Source: Paraspadella gotoi
Taxonomy: Eukaryota > Chaetognatha
NCBI GenBank assembly: GCA_051294375.1
Contig: CM119263.1
Coordinates: 18,376,628-18,440,627, forward strand
Length of the DNA: 64,000 nucleotides
Reading direction: 5' to 3'
Shown here: positions 24,245 through 37,426 of the stretch, one piece after another
Numbering within the stretch: position 1 is the first letter of the stretch
Layout: every line of letters begins with the position of its first letter
Notes under the pieces: model-generated
Told to the model about the DNA's origin: nothing
What the model saw: only the letters and a program-made list of their open reading frames with translations
Database searches by the model: none
Made by a program: the position numbers and the translations under genes

Positions 24245-26011
24245 TTTGGGAATTTTTATGTACAAAATATATTTTCCTTTTATATATATAAACTTCGGTT
24301 ATATTCTATTTCCCTCTTTTTTCCTCTTCATCGGATAAACTAATTTCCTACTTTTTCATCCTTCCAATCATCGACCTTTCTCCCATCACTTTTTTCTTTT
24401 ATATTCCATTTTTATCTTTTTCTTTTCACCCCAAACTTTTTCACTCTCCCTCCCGACTGCCTCCATCGACCATCAGAGTTGATCAAAATCGACCGCAAGA
24501 TTCCATGGACCAGAAATCTGATCGGAATCAAATTTCCTCCCATAATTAGTTTTCTCGGTTTTTAGTTTTATTTTTTTTTCTAACCGGATTTTTTGACAGA
24601 TTATTTCTGAAAAATTGTTCAGTCGTGGGAATTAATACTAATCGGCGAAATTAACTAGAAATCAATGTCTAAATTGATTTTTTAAGAAATTTGGCTTTAA
24701 ATATAAGTTTTATGAGCATTCAGCATACCCCATCCATTAGCAATCTCCGCTGCCACCTCCAATACACCTTCGTATCCTCCATCGTCTCGAGGCCGCATCA
24801 TCACGCACCCGGGCACGCTCCGCTCCCCGAAGCGTCTCGTCAAACGTCCCACGACGACCGGAATCGAATTTCCCTTTTGTTTTCCTTTCGTTCGAATATG
24901 AAAATAATTCGAGATGACAAATTTTATTTTGTTTTCGACGGAAATCAAAAAAATAAAATCGAAAGAAACCAGGCGGAGATTTGTATTGTTTAAATAAGAG
25001 AGTAATAACAGCAATGCACCGTGTTTTTCAAAAAAAAAAGAAAAAAATATGCAATGAATATCATTGTGCACGTATGCTATATATACTTATTTAGTTTTTA
25101 TAAGTCTGTGACGTGTGACCAAAGGTCAGTGACCAATACAGACTTCATTGACTATCCTAAATTTTGCTAAACTGATCGAGTTTAGGCTTTAGAACATTAA
25201 AGTTAGTTAACTTGATTGCGTCTTTGAAACAAAGGGTTGTTAAATAAGGAGAAAGAGGATGAGGAGTTGCAAAGGAAGAGGAGGAGGAAATCAAAGAGAA
25301 TGGAATCCGGTAAATTTAGTGGACGTCGCGGGAGAAGAGAGAAAAAGAAAAGAAGAAAGAGAGCTGAAGAGAGAGAATGAGGAAAGAGAAGTCCAAAGGT
25401 AAAACCAGTCGATAAGTCAGGGAGTGAAATTGGAAACAAAAAAGGAACAAAAAAAAAAAAAAAAAAACTGAGTAAAATCTATTTCCGTTTAAGCGTCTCT
25501 GTCTTTCGCTAAGGATCAAGAGGCGGATAAGGCGTGACATTGGCCCAGGATTAGGCGCCGAGATTAAAGGATGTAAAGATCTTTCTGACGCTTGGGTGCG
25601 GAGGGGCGCGGTTAAAGACGAGGAGATTCTTTGGGTAGGGAAAAGAGAGATACGGGTGAAAAGAGTGATTTGAAGTGAGTAAATGGTGATTTGCGAATGA
25701 AGAAATTCGGAGAGGAATCGTCATTCACCTTCTTCCACTAGTTCGCGATACATTAACTGAACGTCTCTCTCTCTCTCTCTCACTCTCTCTCACTCTCTCT
25801 CTCACCCTCCCTCGACTTACGTTTCCTCTTTCGCTGATTCGATCGAAAACCTTTCGCCAGATTAACTTCAGTCGCGACTCAATAAATTCACCTTCGATAT
25901 CTGAGTGAATTAAAAAATGACAAACATCATCCAACTTAACCTATTTTTGTTTCGTTCAACGAACTAAAAATCAAAATGTAAATCTCAGATCCTCTGTTTC
26001 TGTCTCAAAGC
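24245..26011. other. Single-copy DNA, no recognised gene
   Basis: AT-rich at both ends. A GC-richer patch at about 24750-24890 is open on both strands, but neither frame has a start codon or splice border that I can defend. A CT tract lies at 25763-25806, and a run of 18 A at about 25450. Confidence 0.5.
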
Positions 26012-26439
26012 TGGATGTCTCCCCCTCGCCCCCTTCCACTCAAATACCGTTTCCGCTTTAGCCGAGATTCGCCGTAAATCGAGTTTCGTTTTATCGTCTT
26101 TTTACTGTATTTTTCCTCGCGCGGTTCCACCCGCTTTGGGGAAGATACAGTGGCGACGACGACGACGACGACGACGACAACGAAAGGGAACTTTTATTGT
26201 TTACATCGGCGCAGGCCACTCGTAAACAACCCCACAACCTTATCACCGCCCCCGCTCCCTCCGCTTTCCGGTTTCCGCAATCGAAACTAACATTTGCGTC
26301 ATCGCAAGCGTCATTTACAAACGCACAAACACACAAACACAACCGTCACAACGCGTCAAAACGCCGATTCCACCGCAAGCATCACCACAACCTCACTACG
26401 AAAATCGCCCAGCGGCGTTTCTGAGCCAAAATTCAATAT

Positions 26440-26523
<84 letters not shown>

Positions 26524-27245
26524 CCAATCATTACAAAACGAAAGCGACGCCTATCGTCGTTTTTTCTTTTTTTTTTCGGGTTTAACCGAATTTTTTGCTC
26601 CCGGCTTAAAACCAAAAATCATTTCCATTTCCGGAAAAAAAATTTTCTCTTTGAGTTCAATTTTTTCCCTTCTTTTTGGTTATTTGTCATTTTTAATCTT
26701 TCATCACTATGTATTATTGCCTCGAGAGCATTTTCAATCTGAGCTTTTTTAATTTTTAATTATTTTTCACTTCACACCCTTTTATTTTTTTATAAGTTGT
26801 TTTAAAATTCATTAAGTAATAATATGTAAGTAACTCAGCACTGATCGGACAAGTACTATGATCGGAGAGCGGACCAAATTCTGAAGAAAAGTCTGCAAGC
26901 AAGAACTTCCCTTGAGTGCAGGCAACGTTGATGTCAACGATGCCGACGATCGCAAATGGGCATGGAACCAACATGGATCCAAAACGCCGAGCTGAACCTC
27001 GCCAGTGAATTCCTCAGCTCATGAATTTTATCCCTTGTCTTTTTTTTTTGGACATGATATTGCAATAACGTTTCGTTTTAAAGATTTTAACCATTAGATT
27101 TATTATCGCAGGAACTAACGCTACGGAATCTACGCTAAAGCAAAATGTCCGGCAGAAGGAGAGACGTGAAAAAGTAACAAGGGAACCAAGTTCACGTCTC
27201 CAGCCTTTTAACCCCAATTTGTCGTCGTCGTCGTGGCGATCGTGT

Positions 27246-27318
<73 letters not shown>

Positions 27319-27848
27319 TCTCCCTCCCTTTTTTCCCCGTCTCACTGTTTTCGTTAACGTTCATTCCAATGCGAGTTGTGAGCGTTTTTCGTCCAAAGGA
27401 TTAAATACGTTCTATTTCTGTGTAACTATTAAAAGGTAAATTTTTTTCATTTACTTAATACTTCTTTTTATTTGAGTTACTATATTGCAGGAATAAATAA
27501 TGTATGTACTTATGGAAATTCCTTCCTTTAATACTTATTCTCTCGCTCTTCGTATAAATCAGCAAAACTCTCGCTTTAATTTCTTTCTCTTATTCGAGTT
27601 TCCTCTTCCCTCGACCCGAATGCACTGAAGGGTCGCATCCGGCCCCGGCGCATCGCCCCGTGATTCCGCCCTCTTCCATCGATTTTGTCCCAGATTCTGT
27701 CCCAGATTCTGCTTCGGCGTAAATGCCACTGGCTCACTGGTTCACTGCCAGTCGCCGCTTGTTATGGAACCGATAAAGTTTCTCTATTTCTCTTCTTTCC
27801 TCTGTCGCATAGCAGGGTGAAATTAGTATAAAGTTTTATCATTATTAA

Positions 27849-27928
<80 letters not shown>

Positions 27929-28853
27929 ATGTTCTGCTGCCCATAACCTTTTCCCTGATTAGAAACAGACCCAGTACGTCAGAATCACAACTTTTATTTT
28001 CTTTTTTTAAAACTAACCTTTCGGCCTCTGTTCTTGCTAGCCACGAAGACATTAAAATGTTAACGATAATCATAATGGTAAAAAATAACTCTTGAATTAA
28101 CCTTCTAAATACGGACATTGTCTTGTTTTGAAATAAGGTTAGCCATATCTCGCGTAGTAGGTATCATCGCTCTTTTCCTCTCAGTTTTCCCGTCTTCTTC
28201 TGTTTGAATATTTTATGGTTCAACTTTTCGCGCCGCTTTTCAATTCGGCACCGCGGCGGCGCCCGCCGCTTTTCAATTCCTCGTTGAAGCGGCGCGCGAA
28301 GAAGCGCCGAGTCCCGTAAACAAGCGAGTTTCATTCGTGCCGCTCTTCGCTTTTATCTCTTTCCTCTTTTCGTCGCTTCCTCGTCAAGTTTATTGCCACG
28401 CCCACGATGGCGTCCGTTTTGCCAGGCGTTTTATTGTTCGTATTCCGTTTTAGTCTTTTTAAAGATGATTGTAGGTTTCTATATCTATCTGCTATCTACC
28501 TAATTTTCACGGAAACTTTTTCTCGTAATGGTTTCAACAAATTCCAAATGAGTTAAATCCCCAGTATTTCTTTCAAAATGAAATAAAATTTCTTAAAGAG
28601 GTAAATTTATCAATCTTTTCTTTATTAAGACTCATACTTTTATCATATCTTAATTTCTTTGTAAAATACAAAATTCTTTTTACCAACTCTCTGTGGAATT
28701 TTCTTCTTCTAAAACGTAATTCTTCAACTTTCTCAAGTTTTTAAGATTTCATTTTGTACGGAAGAAATATAAAATTACGACTTTTCAAGAGTTTTCATTT
28801 TTACTCGTTTCCTTTTTTTTTAATATCTCTTCAAATTGTTTTGCCACTTTGCC
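26012..28853 (+). repeat. Duplicated block X, copy 1
   Basis: Matches 37607-40460 in order and orientation. Landmarks are TGGATGTCTCCCCCTCG at the start, CTTGAGTGCAGGCAACG near 26910, and the GCCGC-rich patch near 28230. It includes CT tracts at 26442-26521 and 27851-27923, a (GAC)n at about 26156-26178 and a (GTC)n at 27221-27316. The 28229-28310 patch is GC-rich and contains GCCGCTTTTCAATTC twice. I see no gene. Compared with copy 2 it has about 60 extra bases near 26790-26850. Confidence 0.93.
27221..27316. repeat. (GTC)n trinucleotide repeat
   Basis: About 30 GTC/TCG units with a few interruptions. It encodes the poly-Asp, poly-Ser and poly-Val frames on the two strands. The partner in block X copy 2 (about 38724-38785) is shorter. 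Confidence 0.95.
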
Positions 28854-29277
28854 AAGCTTCACGAGAGATTCTCGATACGCAAGTCGGTGCCAAAACGTGG
28901 ACAGCGAAAACATTAAATCACTCATTGGGTACAGTAGTTTAGGAACTTGGCTCAGAATATTTAATCATATTATAATTTTTAAAAAAATAAGAGACGGATT
29001 TTTTAACGAGCCATCCTTAATTTTTTTTTTCTATTTCATCTGATGGAAATTGAAAATTAATAATAGACAAGAGAAAAGAGAAGAACGCGAGAGAGAGAGT
29101 GTTAACTACCCCTCCTCTTTCCACTCGCGGTCACATGAGATTAAGAAAAATGCTGCTTCTGCAAATAAAAAAAAAGAGAAAAAACAATCATTCGATTCCC
29201 TTTTGTTTAATTTTTGCTCCGAATCGCATTTGTCGCTCGCCAGGAGATGTCGTCTCCGATGTCATTTGCATGTCAAC

Positions 29278-29358
<81 letters not shown>

Positions 29359-29620
29359 GCTTTTAACAAATATTTTGTCAATTTACACCTAAAAAGTTTT
29401 ATAACTGTAATATAGTTCCCTTTAACTATTATTATCTAATGTTTTGCTTTTGGTCGCACGAATTATAATTGATTCTGGGGCAGATTTCCACTGAACGACC
29501 AAGTTTTCGTGCTCAGACCAAAAATCCTTTTATCATAATCTCTTTCTTTTCTTTTTTTCCAAATGTCTCTCTACGAAAATTCTTATTTTCGCCACTCTAT
29601 TTTTTGGGTTTTTTTGTTTT

Positions 29621-29653
<33 letters not shown>

Positions 29654-31690
29654 TTTCTTTCTTTCTTCTTTGGCTTCTTTCCTCCTCCTTCCTTCCTCCT
29701 CTTCCTTCCTTCCTTCCTTCTTCCTTCCTTCTTCCTTCCTTCCTTCCTTCCTTCCTTCCTTCCTCCTTCCTTTCTTGCCTCCTTCCTTCCTTCCTGCCTT
29801 GCTTTCTTTTTTCTTTCCATCACTTTAGCTTGGTTTCTCTCTTTTCCTCCATCAGAAACGGTCGACCCAATCATAGAAGATTCTCTGGCCCGAATCTCAA
29901 AATGGATCGTCTGTCATTCTCCGTTATTGAGAGACAAGTCCGTCGTTATTGATGGACAAATTTCTTTCCCTCCCCCCCCCCATCGTTCTGAGAATCTCAA
30001 ATCGTTTTTGCCCAAATTTTTTTTTTTTGGGACAAAAAAAGGAAAAAAGTTGTAAATCATCGGTGCGAAATATTATGACGCCGACAGACGCGAACCCTTT
30101 CGCCTTTCTTGTTGGATATTGGAATATCGGGTCGGAATATTTATTAAAATGAAAACATGTTTTCGATTCTCAGAAAGGATTTTTTAAATTTTTTTTTTTT
30201 GTTTTTTTTTAACATTTTTCTCTTTTTTTTCCTTTGTTGGTATTTTTTCTCTCTTTCTTGGTTTTCTTTCTTTCAAACCTTCTTTCCAACCTTTCCAACC
30301 GTTTTTTTAATCTTTATCTTTATTCGTTAAGATTTTTTTTTTTTTACATTTTTCCCTCTTTCTTTTCTATTTCGCTCATCTTTTGTCTTCTCAATTCTCC
30401 CATCTCTCCTTTTTATCTCCGCGATTCTCTCCTTTTCTTTTTTCCTTTTTCCCAATGCATGCGTTATCGATGTTTAATATTCATGCGACCTCCTCTTTCT
30501 TATCATGAAACCTTTTCTATTCACGTTTTCTTTTCGTGTTTTCGCTTTATCAATTTGTAATCTATCGATAAATTAATAATGGTTTTCATGTGACGTCCCT
30601 GGATACTTTCGTCGGAGTTGGATTATTCAAATATTTAACGAACACGAACATCTTTAACGAGGCTCCTTGCCTGACTTCCATTTTCCTCCAAGAATCTCTC
30701 TTTTTCTCCCGATTCCCGATTCCATTTCTCATTCTTAATCCAGTCATCTTCTCATCATCGTTATTGTCATAACCGGTTTACAATAGAACGACGTTGGCCA
30801 CCGATTTTCCGAGACGGCGGGAAAAAACAATCGCCACGAATGCAAACAATAATTGCCACAAAAGTTAATTATGGCATTGCAAGTGGATAGATATCTGGAA
30901 AACTTCTTCAAGCTAAGCTTAATTAAGAAAATGTGTTTCTGTGCATTAGAATTTTCTTTGCAATTCGAAAAAATAAAATTGGGTAGTCGCTACAAATGTA
31001 CATATTAGCACCGACCGAATATCCTCACCTCAAGAAGAGATCTGTTTTGCATAATGAGTCTACGTACGTCTCAATTCGCTCGCCCTCTCTCGGACTCTGC
31101 TCCTCCTCCTCCTCCTCCTCCTCCTCCTCCTCCTCCTCCTCCTATCCCACGGTTGTTCCTCGTCTACTTTGACCTTTTTCGACCTCCTGAACTTTCTTTT
31201 TCTCCTGACCTTTTTTGTCCTCTTCACCGGTCTTGTCCCTCTGACCCTTCTTGTCCTTATGACCTTTCCTGTCCTCTGGACTATTTTGTCTTTTAACCAC
31301 AACTTTTTTTCCCCAATCACTTTTCTTTTATTTGTTATTTTTCTGCTTTCGTTTAGTCTTTTCAACCTCTAATCTCATCCTAGTCTTTAATATCTTCCGT
31401 TTCGTCTATATTCTTCTCTTCTTTCCATCTCGGAGCTCGCGGTCCTCGCCCAAATGGCCATTGTCTCTCAACTCGTAAAATCCCGCCCTTCCTCGCCCAC
31501 GCCAGAATTCCCATTTCATAGTCTTTCCCCTCCCCCCGGTCACCTCTTCATTGTTCCAGTCTCGGTGGGCGGAACCCGAGTAGGAATCAAAGTCTATTCG
31601 TTGTCCCTTCATTTGCTTCGAATCTGCATCGCGGCGTCATTTTCTTCGGCGGCGTGTCTCTCTCTCTTTCTCTTTCTCTCTCCTATTAAA
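28854..31690 (+). repeat. Duplicated block Y, copy A
   Basis: Matches 32779-35640 and 40461-43590. It starts AAGCTTCACGAGAG and ends in a CT-rich stretch near 31680, where the three copies diverge. Inside are a CT tract (29281-29354), a CTTT/CCTT compound repeat (29622-29815) and a (TCC)n (31099-31143). The open frames are Phe/Leu/Ser-rich translations of T-rich DNA; no gene recognised. Confidence 0.93.
29622..29815. repeat. Compound (CTTT)n-(CCTT)n microsatellite
   Basis: CTTT units pass into TTCC/CCTT units for almost 200 bp. It creates the large Phe/Ser frame (+) and Lys/Glu/Arg frame (-), which are not genes. Confidence 0.95.
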
Positions 31691-31734
31691 TCGAATTTCC
31701 ACTACTAAAGCTATTAAAAACTGTCTAATATTAA

Positions 31735-32023
31735 TGCCGTGAGTTTCACCGAATGTAGTTTATTGTAGGAATGTAGTGTAGGAAAGTACGAACGAAGCGA
31801 AGTGTTTCACTATTTTGGGCAGTTAGGATTTTTACGTTTTCCTCAAAATAATCGTTTCAAAACTCGTAACGTCGAATCGTCTTACGCGCCTCAAAAACGG
31901 TAGTGAAGATTTCAGTAACTAGGCAACTCAAATAAAACCAAATATCAACGACGCCGTAAGCAGCGCTAGTACGACTATGCAGTGCAATACAGCTATTCAT
32001 AAACGTACGACTATTCTTTTACA
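31735..32023 (-). mobile_element. Candidate copia-like LTR (3' LTR, minus strand)
   Basis: On the minus strand a polypurine tract CCGGGGGGAG (32024-32033) is followed directly by TGTAAAAGAATAG, the expected 5' end of an LTR. The candidate LTR runs 289 bp to CTCACGGCA at 31735, so it has TG...CA ends, and it contains AATAAA (complement at 31759-31764) near the 3' end. A G-rich tract abutting TGT is typical of Ty1/copia-type elements. The second LTR and coding region are not visible, because the element is cut by the gap at 32754, so neither the terminal repeat nor a target duplication can be confirmed. Blocks Y copies B and C lack this sequence. Confidence 0.4.
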
Positions 32024-32753
32024 CTCCCCCCGGTCGAACCTTCGACCTAAAAAATAAACTACTGATAGTCGTACGATGAACAAATCACGTCTTCGCCATG
32101 GCAATTTGATGAGGTAGTTGATTCTTTTTCGACGTACTGCCCCTTTCCCCAAGTTCATTTCCCAGAAATCCCAAATCGGCCCGGCTTTCGTCGTCTCCAT
32201 GGCAACGAGCTCCCCCCGTTAACGTTCCCATTTTTCCCCCCGCGAGTGAACGTTCTGCTTTCGTCGTCTCCATGGCAACGAGCTCCCCCCGTTGACGTTG
32301 TCCATTCTCCCGCGAGTGACATCTTTGGTTGACACACCTTGACGACCCATTGCAACGCCCTTGATGATGGACTGGAACGTCTTGATCGACTCTCTGATGT
32401 AGTTTACAGCATCTCGATCGACTCTATGGCGATGATCGCAACAATCTTTGGCGGTCTCGTTCGTTCTCTTTCCAAGCACGGCGCCTGGCGTCGTCCCTGA
32501 CGACGCGCTAGGATGACGCCGCGATTGCTGCTTTGCTCGATGACGTTCTGCTCTGCTGATGACGTTCTGCTCTGCTTGACGCTTTGCTTTGCTTGACGCT
32601 TTGCCGTACCGTCTTTCGTTTTGTCTTTTATCTTGTCTGGAACACGTTTTGGGTGCATGATGTGCGGGCATGTGTGTGCGTGATTGAGACCGGACTACTG
32701 TTTGACTCACTCTGGAACTTTCTCCCCTTTCTTGGCCTCAAGAAACCGGGTTT
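32024..32753 (-). mobile_element. Possible internal 3' part of the same retroelement
   Basis: The 730 bp upstream of the polypurine tract (minus strand) include a 163-residue open frame (32219-32710), rich in Arg/Lys/Gln/Ser, which I do not recognise. I cannot find reverse transcriptase or RNase H motifs in it. It contains a 73-bp tandem repeat. I infer it belongs to the element because it lies between the polypurine tract and the gap and is absent from the other Y/Z copies. Confidence 0.25.
32185..32330. repeat. 73-bp tandem repeat carrying an X-box-like site
   Basis: Two units share CTTTCGTCGTCTCCATGGCA and the following CGAGCTCCCCCCGTT, at 32185 and 32258. Each contains GTCTCCATGGCAAC (32193-32206 and 32266-32279), close to the GTNNCC-ATGGNAAC pattern bound by RFX proteins. 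A diverged CGCCATGGCAAT occurs at about 32096. Confidence 0.85.
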
Positions 32754-32778
32754 NNNNNNNNNNNNNNNNNNNNNNNNN
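32754..32778. other. Assembly gap, 25 N
   Basis: Exactly 25 N. The sequence after it restarts at the beginning of block Y (28854 equivalent). Confidence 0.99.
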
Positions 32779-33219
32779 AAGCCTTCCACGAGAGATTTCT
32801 CGATACGCAAGTCGGTGCCAAAACGTGGACAGCGAAAACATTAAATCACTCATTGGGTACAGTAGTTTAGGAACTTGGCTCAGAATATTTAATCATTATT
32901 ATAATTTTTAAAAAAATAAAGAGACGGATTTTTTAACGAGCCATCCTTAATTTTTTTTTTCTATTTCATCTGATGGAAATTGAAAATTAATAATAGACAA
33001 GAGAAAAGAGAAGAACGCGAGAGAGAGAGTGTTAACTACCCCTCCTCTTCCACTCGCGGTCACATGAGATTAAGAAAATGCTGCTTCTGCAAATAAAAAA
33101 AAAGAGAAAAAACAATCATTCGATTCCCTTTTGTTTAATTTTTGCTCCGAATCGCATTTGTCGCTCGCCAGGAGATGTCGTCTCCGATGTCAATATTGCA
33201 TGTCAACCGTGTCTCTCTC

Positions 33220-33303
<84 letters not shown>

Positions 33304-33566
33304 TTCCGCTTTTAACAAATATTTTGTCAATTTACACCATAAAAAGTTTTATAACTGTAATAAGTTCCCATTTAACTATTATTATCTAATGTTTTGCTTT
33401 TGGTCGCACGAATTATAATTGATTCTGGGGCAGATTTCCACTGAACGACCAAGTTTTCGTGCTCAGACCAAAAATCCTTTTATCATAATCTCTTTCTCTT
33501 TTTTCCAAATGTCTCTCTACGAAAATTCTTATTTTCGCCACTCTATTTTTTTGGGTTTTTGTTTTT

Positions 33567-33603
<37 letters not shown>

Positions 33604-35635
33604 TTTCTTTCTTTCTTCTTCTTTCTTTCTTTTTTCTTCTTTTGGCTCTTTCTTTCTGTCTTCTTCCTTCCTCTTCCTTCCTCCTTCCTTCTTCCTTCCT
33701 TCCCTTCCTTCCTTCCTTCCCTCCTTCCTTCCTTCCTTTCCCTTCTTCCTTCCTTCCTGCCTTGCTTCTCTTTTTCTTTCCATCACTTAGCTTGGTTCTC
33801 TCTTTTCTCCAATCAGAAACGGTCGACCCAATCATAGAAGATTCTCTGGCCCGAATCTCAAAATGGATCGTCTGTCATTCTCCGTTATGAGAGACAAGTC
33901 CGTCGTTATTGATGGACAAATTTCTTTCCCTCCCCCCCCCTCGTTCTGAGAATCTCAAATCGTTTTTGCCCAAATTTTTTTTTTGGGACAAAAAAAGGAA
34001 AAAAGTTGTAAATCATCGGTGCGAAATATTATGACGCCGACAGACGCGAACCCTTTCGCCTTCTTGTTGGATATTGGAAATATCGGGTCGAATATTTATT
34101 AAAATGAAAACATGTTTTCGATTCTCAGAAAAGGATTTTTTAAATTTTTTTTGTTTTTTTTTACATTTTTCTCTTTTTTTTCCTTTGTTGGTATATTTTT
34201 CTCTCTTTCTTGGTTTTCTTTCTTTCCAAACCTTCTTTCCAACCTTTCCAACCGTTTTTTTAATCTTATCTTTATTCGTTAAGATTTTTTTTTTTTACAT
34301 TTTTCCCTCTTCTTTTTCTATTTCGCTCATCTTTTGTCTTCTCAATTCTCCCATCTCTCCTTTTTATCTCCGCGATTCTCTCCTTTTCTTTTTTCCTTTT
34401 TCCCAATGCATGCGTTATCGATGTTTAAATATTCATGCGACCTCCTCTTTCTTATCATGAAACCTTTTCTATTCACGTTTTCTTTTCGTGTTTTCGCTTT
34501 ATCAATTTGTAATCTATCGATAAATATAATGAATGGTTTTCATGTGACGTCCCTGGAATACTTCGTCGGATGGATTATTCAAATATTAACGAACACGAAC
34601 ATCTTTAACGAGGCTCCTTGCCTGACTTCCATTTTCCTCAAGAATCCTCTTTCTATCTCCCGATTCCCGATTCCATTTCTCATTCTTAATCCAGTCATCT
34701 TCTCATCATCGTTATTGTCATAAACCGGTTTACAATACGAACGACGTTGGCCACCGATTTTCCGAGACGGCGGGAAAAAAACAATCGCCACGAATGCAAA
34801 CAATAATTGCCACAAAATTAATTATGGCATTGCAAGTGGATAGATATCTGGAAAACTTCTTCAAGCTCAAGCTTAATTAAGCAAAATGTGATTATACTGT
34901 GCATTAAGAATTTCGTGCCTTTGCAATTCGAAAAAATAAAATTGGGTAGTCGCTACAAATGTACATATTAGCACCGACCGAATATCCTCACCTCAAGAAG
35001 AGATCTGTTTTGCATAATGAGTCTACGTACGTCTCAATTCGCTCGCCCTCTCTCGGACTCTGCTCCTCCTCCTCCTCCTCCTCCTCCTCCCTCCTGCTCC
35101 TCCTCCTCCTATCCACCGGTGTCCTCGTCTACTTTGACCTTTTTCGACCTCCTGAACTTTCTTTTTCTCCTGACCATTTTTTGTCCTCTTCACCGGTCTT
35201 GTCCCTCTGACACCTTCTTGTCCTTATGACCTTTTCCTGTCCTCTGGACTATTTTGTCTTTTAACCACAACTTTTTTTCCAATCACTTTTCTTTCTTATT
35301 TGTTATTTTTCTGCTTTCGTTTAGTCTTTTCAACCTCTAATCTCATTCCTAGTCTTTAATATCTTCCGTTTCTGTAATCCTCTTCTTTCCATCTCGGAGC
35401 TCGCGGTCCTCGCCCAAATGGCCATTGTCTCTCAACTCGTAAAATCCGCCCTTCCTCGCCCCACGCCAGAATTCCATTCATAGTCTTTCCCCTCCCCCCG
35501 GTCACCTCTTCATTGTTCCAGCTCGTGTGGCGGAACCCGAGTAGGAATCAAAGTCTATTCGTTGTCCCTTCATTTGCTTCGAATCTGCCACGGCGCTCAT
35601 TTTCTCCCGGCCGCCGCCATGTACGTCAATCTCTT

Positions 35636-35726
<91 letters not shown>
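32779..35726 (+). repeat. Duplicated block Y, copy B
   Basis: Near-identical to copy A, with small indels, through the CT tract (33216-33303), the CTTT/CCTT compound repeat (33566-33770), the (TCC)n (35059-35111) and a final CT tract (35636-35726). From there it continues into block Z, whereas copy A continues into the LTR. No gene. Confidence 0.93.
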
Positions 35727-35728
<2 letters not shown>

Positions 35729-37370
35729 CGTTAGGATACGGTCAACAGCCGAAAAAATCCTACTTGTAGATTTATTATACGAAAAACCGACTCAACGATA
35801 GATTTTTAGGGTTGCAATGTTCTCCCAAAAAATATGCTTATTTTTGACCAAGCCGCGTCCTCTAGTAAAAAATACTTGAGATAATGGCCCAAACTATTTT
35901 CCTTCGTTTTATGTTTTTTTATTTGTTTCTTGAAGTTTTTTTTCCTCTTTTTTATACTTTATTTTATGGTGTTTCAGTTTTTAGTTTCTCTTCAAATTTT
36001 ATGATCTCCATGTTTACTTTTTTATGGCCACGAATTTCTATATTTACTTTTCTTTTTATCGTCTGGTCTTTTTTCTTCAGTTCTATTTTTTTAAAAAGTA
36101 AAATGCTTACTTTTCTTTCTAAATTTTTTTAATATTATTTGATATCAAATTTTACAGTATCCTTTAATTCGCCTCTTTTTGTCTTTTTCTTTCGTTTGTT
36201 TTATCTCGTTCTTCCCATCTTTGTTCGGTCACCCGTTTTACCTTCTTTCATACTGTTTTTTATATTATTATTATACAATATACATCCCTATCCTAATCCT
36301 AAATCTGTAGTGTCTCCGCATTCGTTTTAAAACTCAAGTAAGTACTTAAGTATCAACAGTGATGAATGTAGAGGAAAATATATGTGACGACAAAAAAAAG
36401 GAACGAGAACAAAGATTGAAATTGGTACAAAGAATAAAAAGAATAAAAAGAATAAAAAAAAAAAGAATTTAAAAAACTTACGGAAAACTGGAACTGGATA
36501 GCAGAGAAACCATATGAGCGAGAGAACAATAAAAGAATAAAATCTAAAAAGAGAAGAATAAAAAAAAAGTAAAAGTAGTAAAAATCTAAATATTTCGACT
36601 GATTTTAAAAAAACCCAAAAATATCCACTACAACAACAACAACAACAATCAGAACCACAACAACCAACTCCACCAACTAAAAATCGCTTTACGACGAAAA
36701 TAACGTCGAATCCCGACAACAAAGAACAAAAATGGAGGGAAACAAAATAGCACCGGCTTGACAAACACCGCCGCCCGAATCCAGGGACCAAAAACTGGTT
36801 TTATTTCCCGCACCCACCAGGTTTTCAAAACCCACAATCCCACTCCCTTACTGCCTCGCAAAAAAAAATCGATAAAAGGAGATGACAAAAGAGGAGGAGC
36901 CAAAAGGTTTCGGGCAAAACACGAAAACCCATGATTAGGACCGCGACGTTCGAACGAAGAAACGCCGATAAAAACGAATGAAAAAAGAAAACGAAATATT
37001 TTCGACAAAACTCGATATTCACCTCATTCGACGCTTCGACTTTTGTCGTCGGTACAACACACACAAAAAAGGAACAAAAAAAAAAGGGATTTATTGTTTT
37101 TCTTGCCATCAGCGACTTCCCTTTCGCCAAAGAAGGAAGGACACGACATTGCGCTTATATTTCTTTCTGTCTCTCGACTTTTTTTTCTTCCTACTCTGCT
37201 TTGTGCTGTGGTTTTGTTTTTCTCGAGCCGGGTTGCGCAGAGTTGTTTTCGTTGTTGTTGTTTTTTTATTTTGCTTTGTTAGTTTTCAGTTGATTTTTAG
37301 TGTTTCAAAGCGTTGGACCATAAATCTGATTAATGTGACTTGGAGTTGCTGTGTTCCGACGTTGCGGGTT

Positions 37371-37426
<56 letters not shown>

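Noticed and set aside
24697-25071. 124-residue minus-strand frame, part of it coding-like
   Set aside because: The N-terminal half is Phe/Leu from an A/T-rich tract, the start is in AT-rich DNA, and the plus strand is open over the same bases. Evidence insufficient.
29469-29874. Open frames of about 110-130 residues on both strands
   Set aside because: Entirely encoded by the CTTT/CCTT repeat and present in all three copies with frame changes.
32219-32710. 163-residue minus-strand frame as a retroelement Gag or Pol
   Set aside because: No CCHC knuckle, protease, reverse transcriptase or RNase H motif is visible. Kept only as unassigned sequence next to the polypurine tract.
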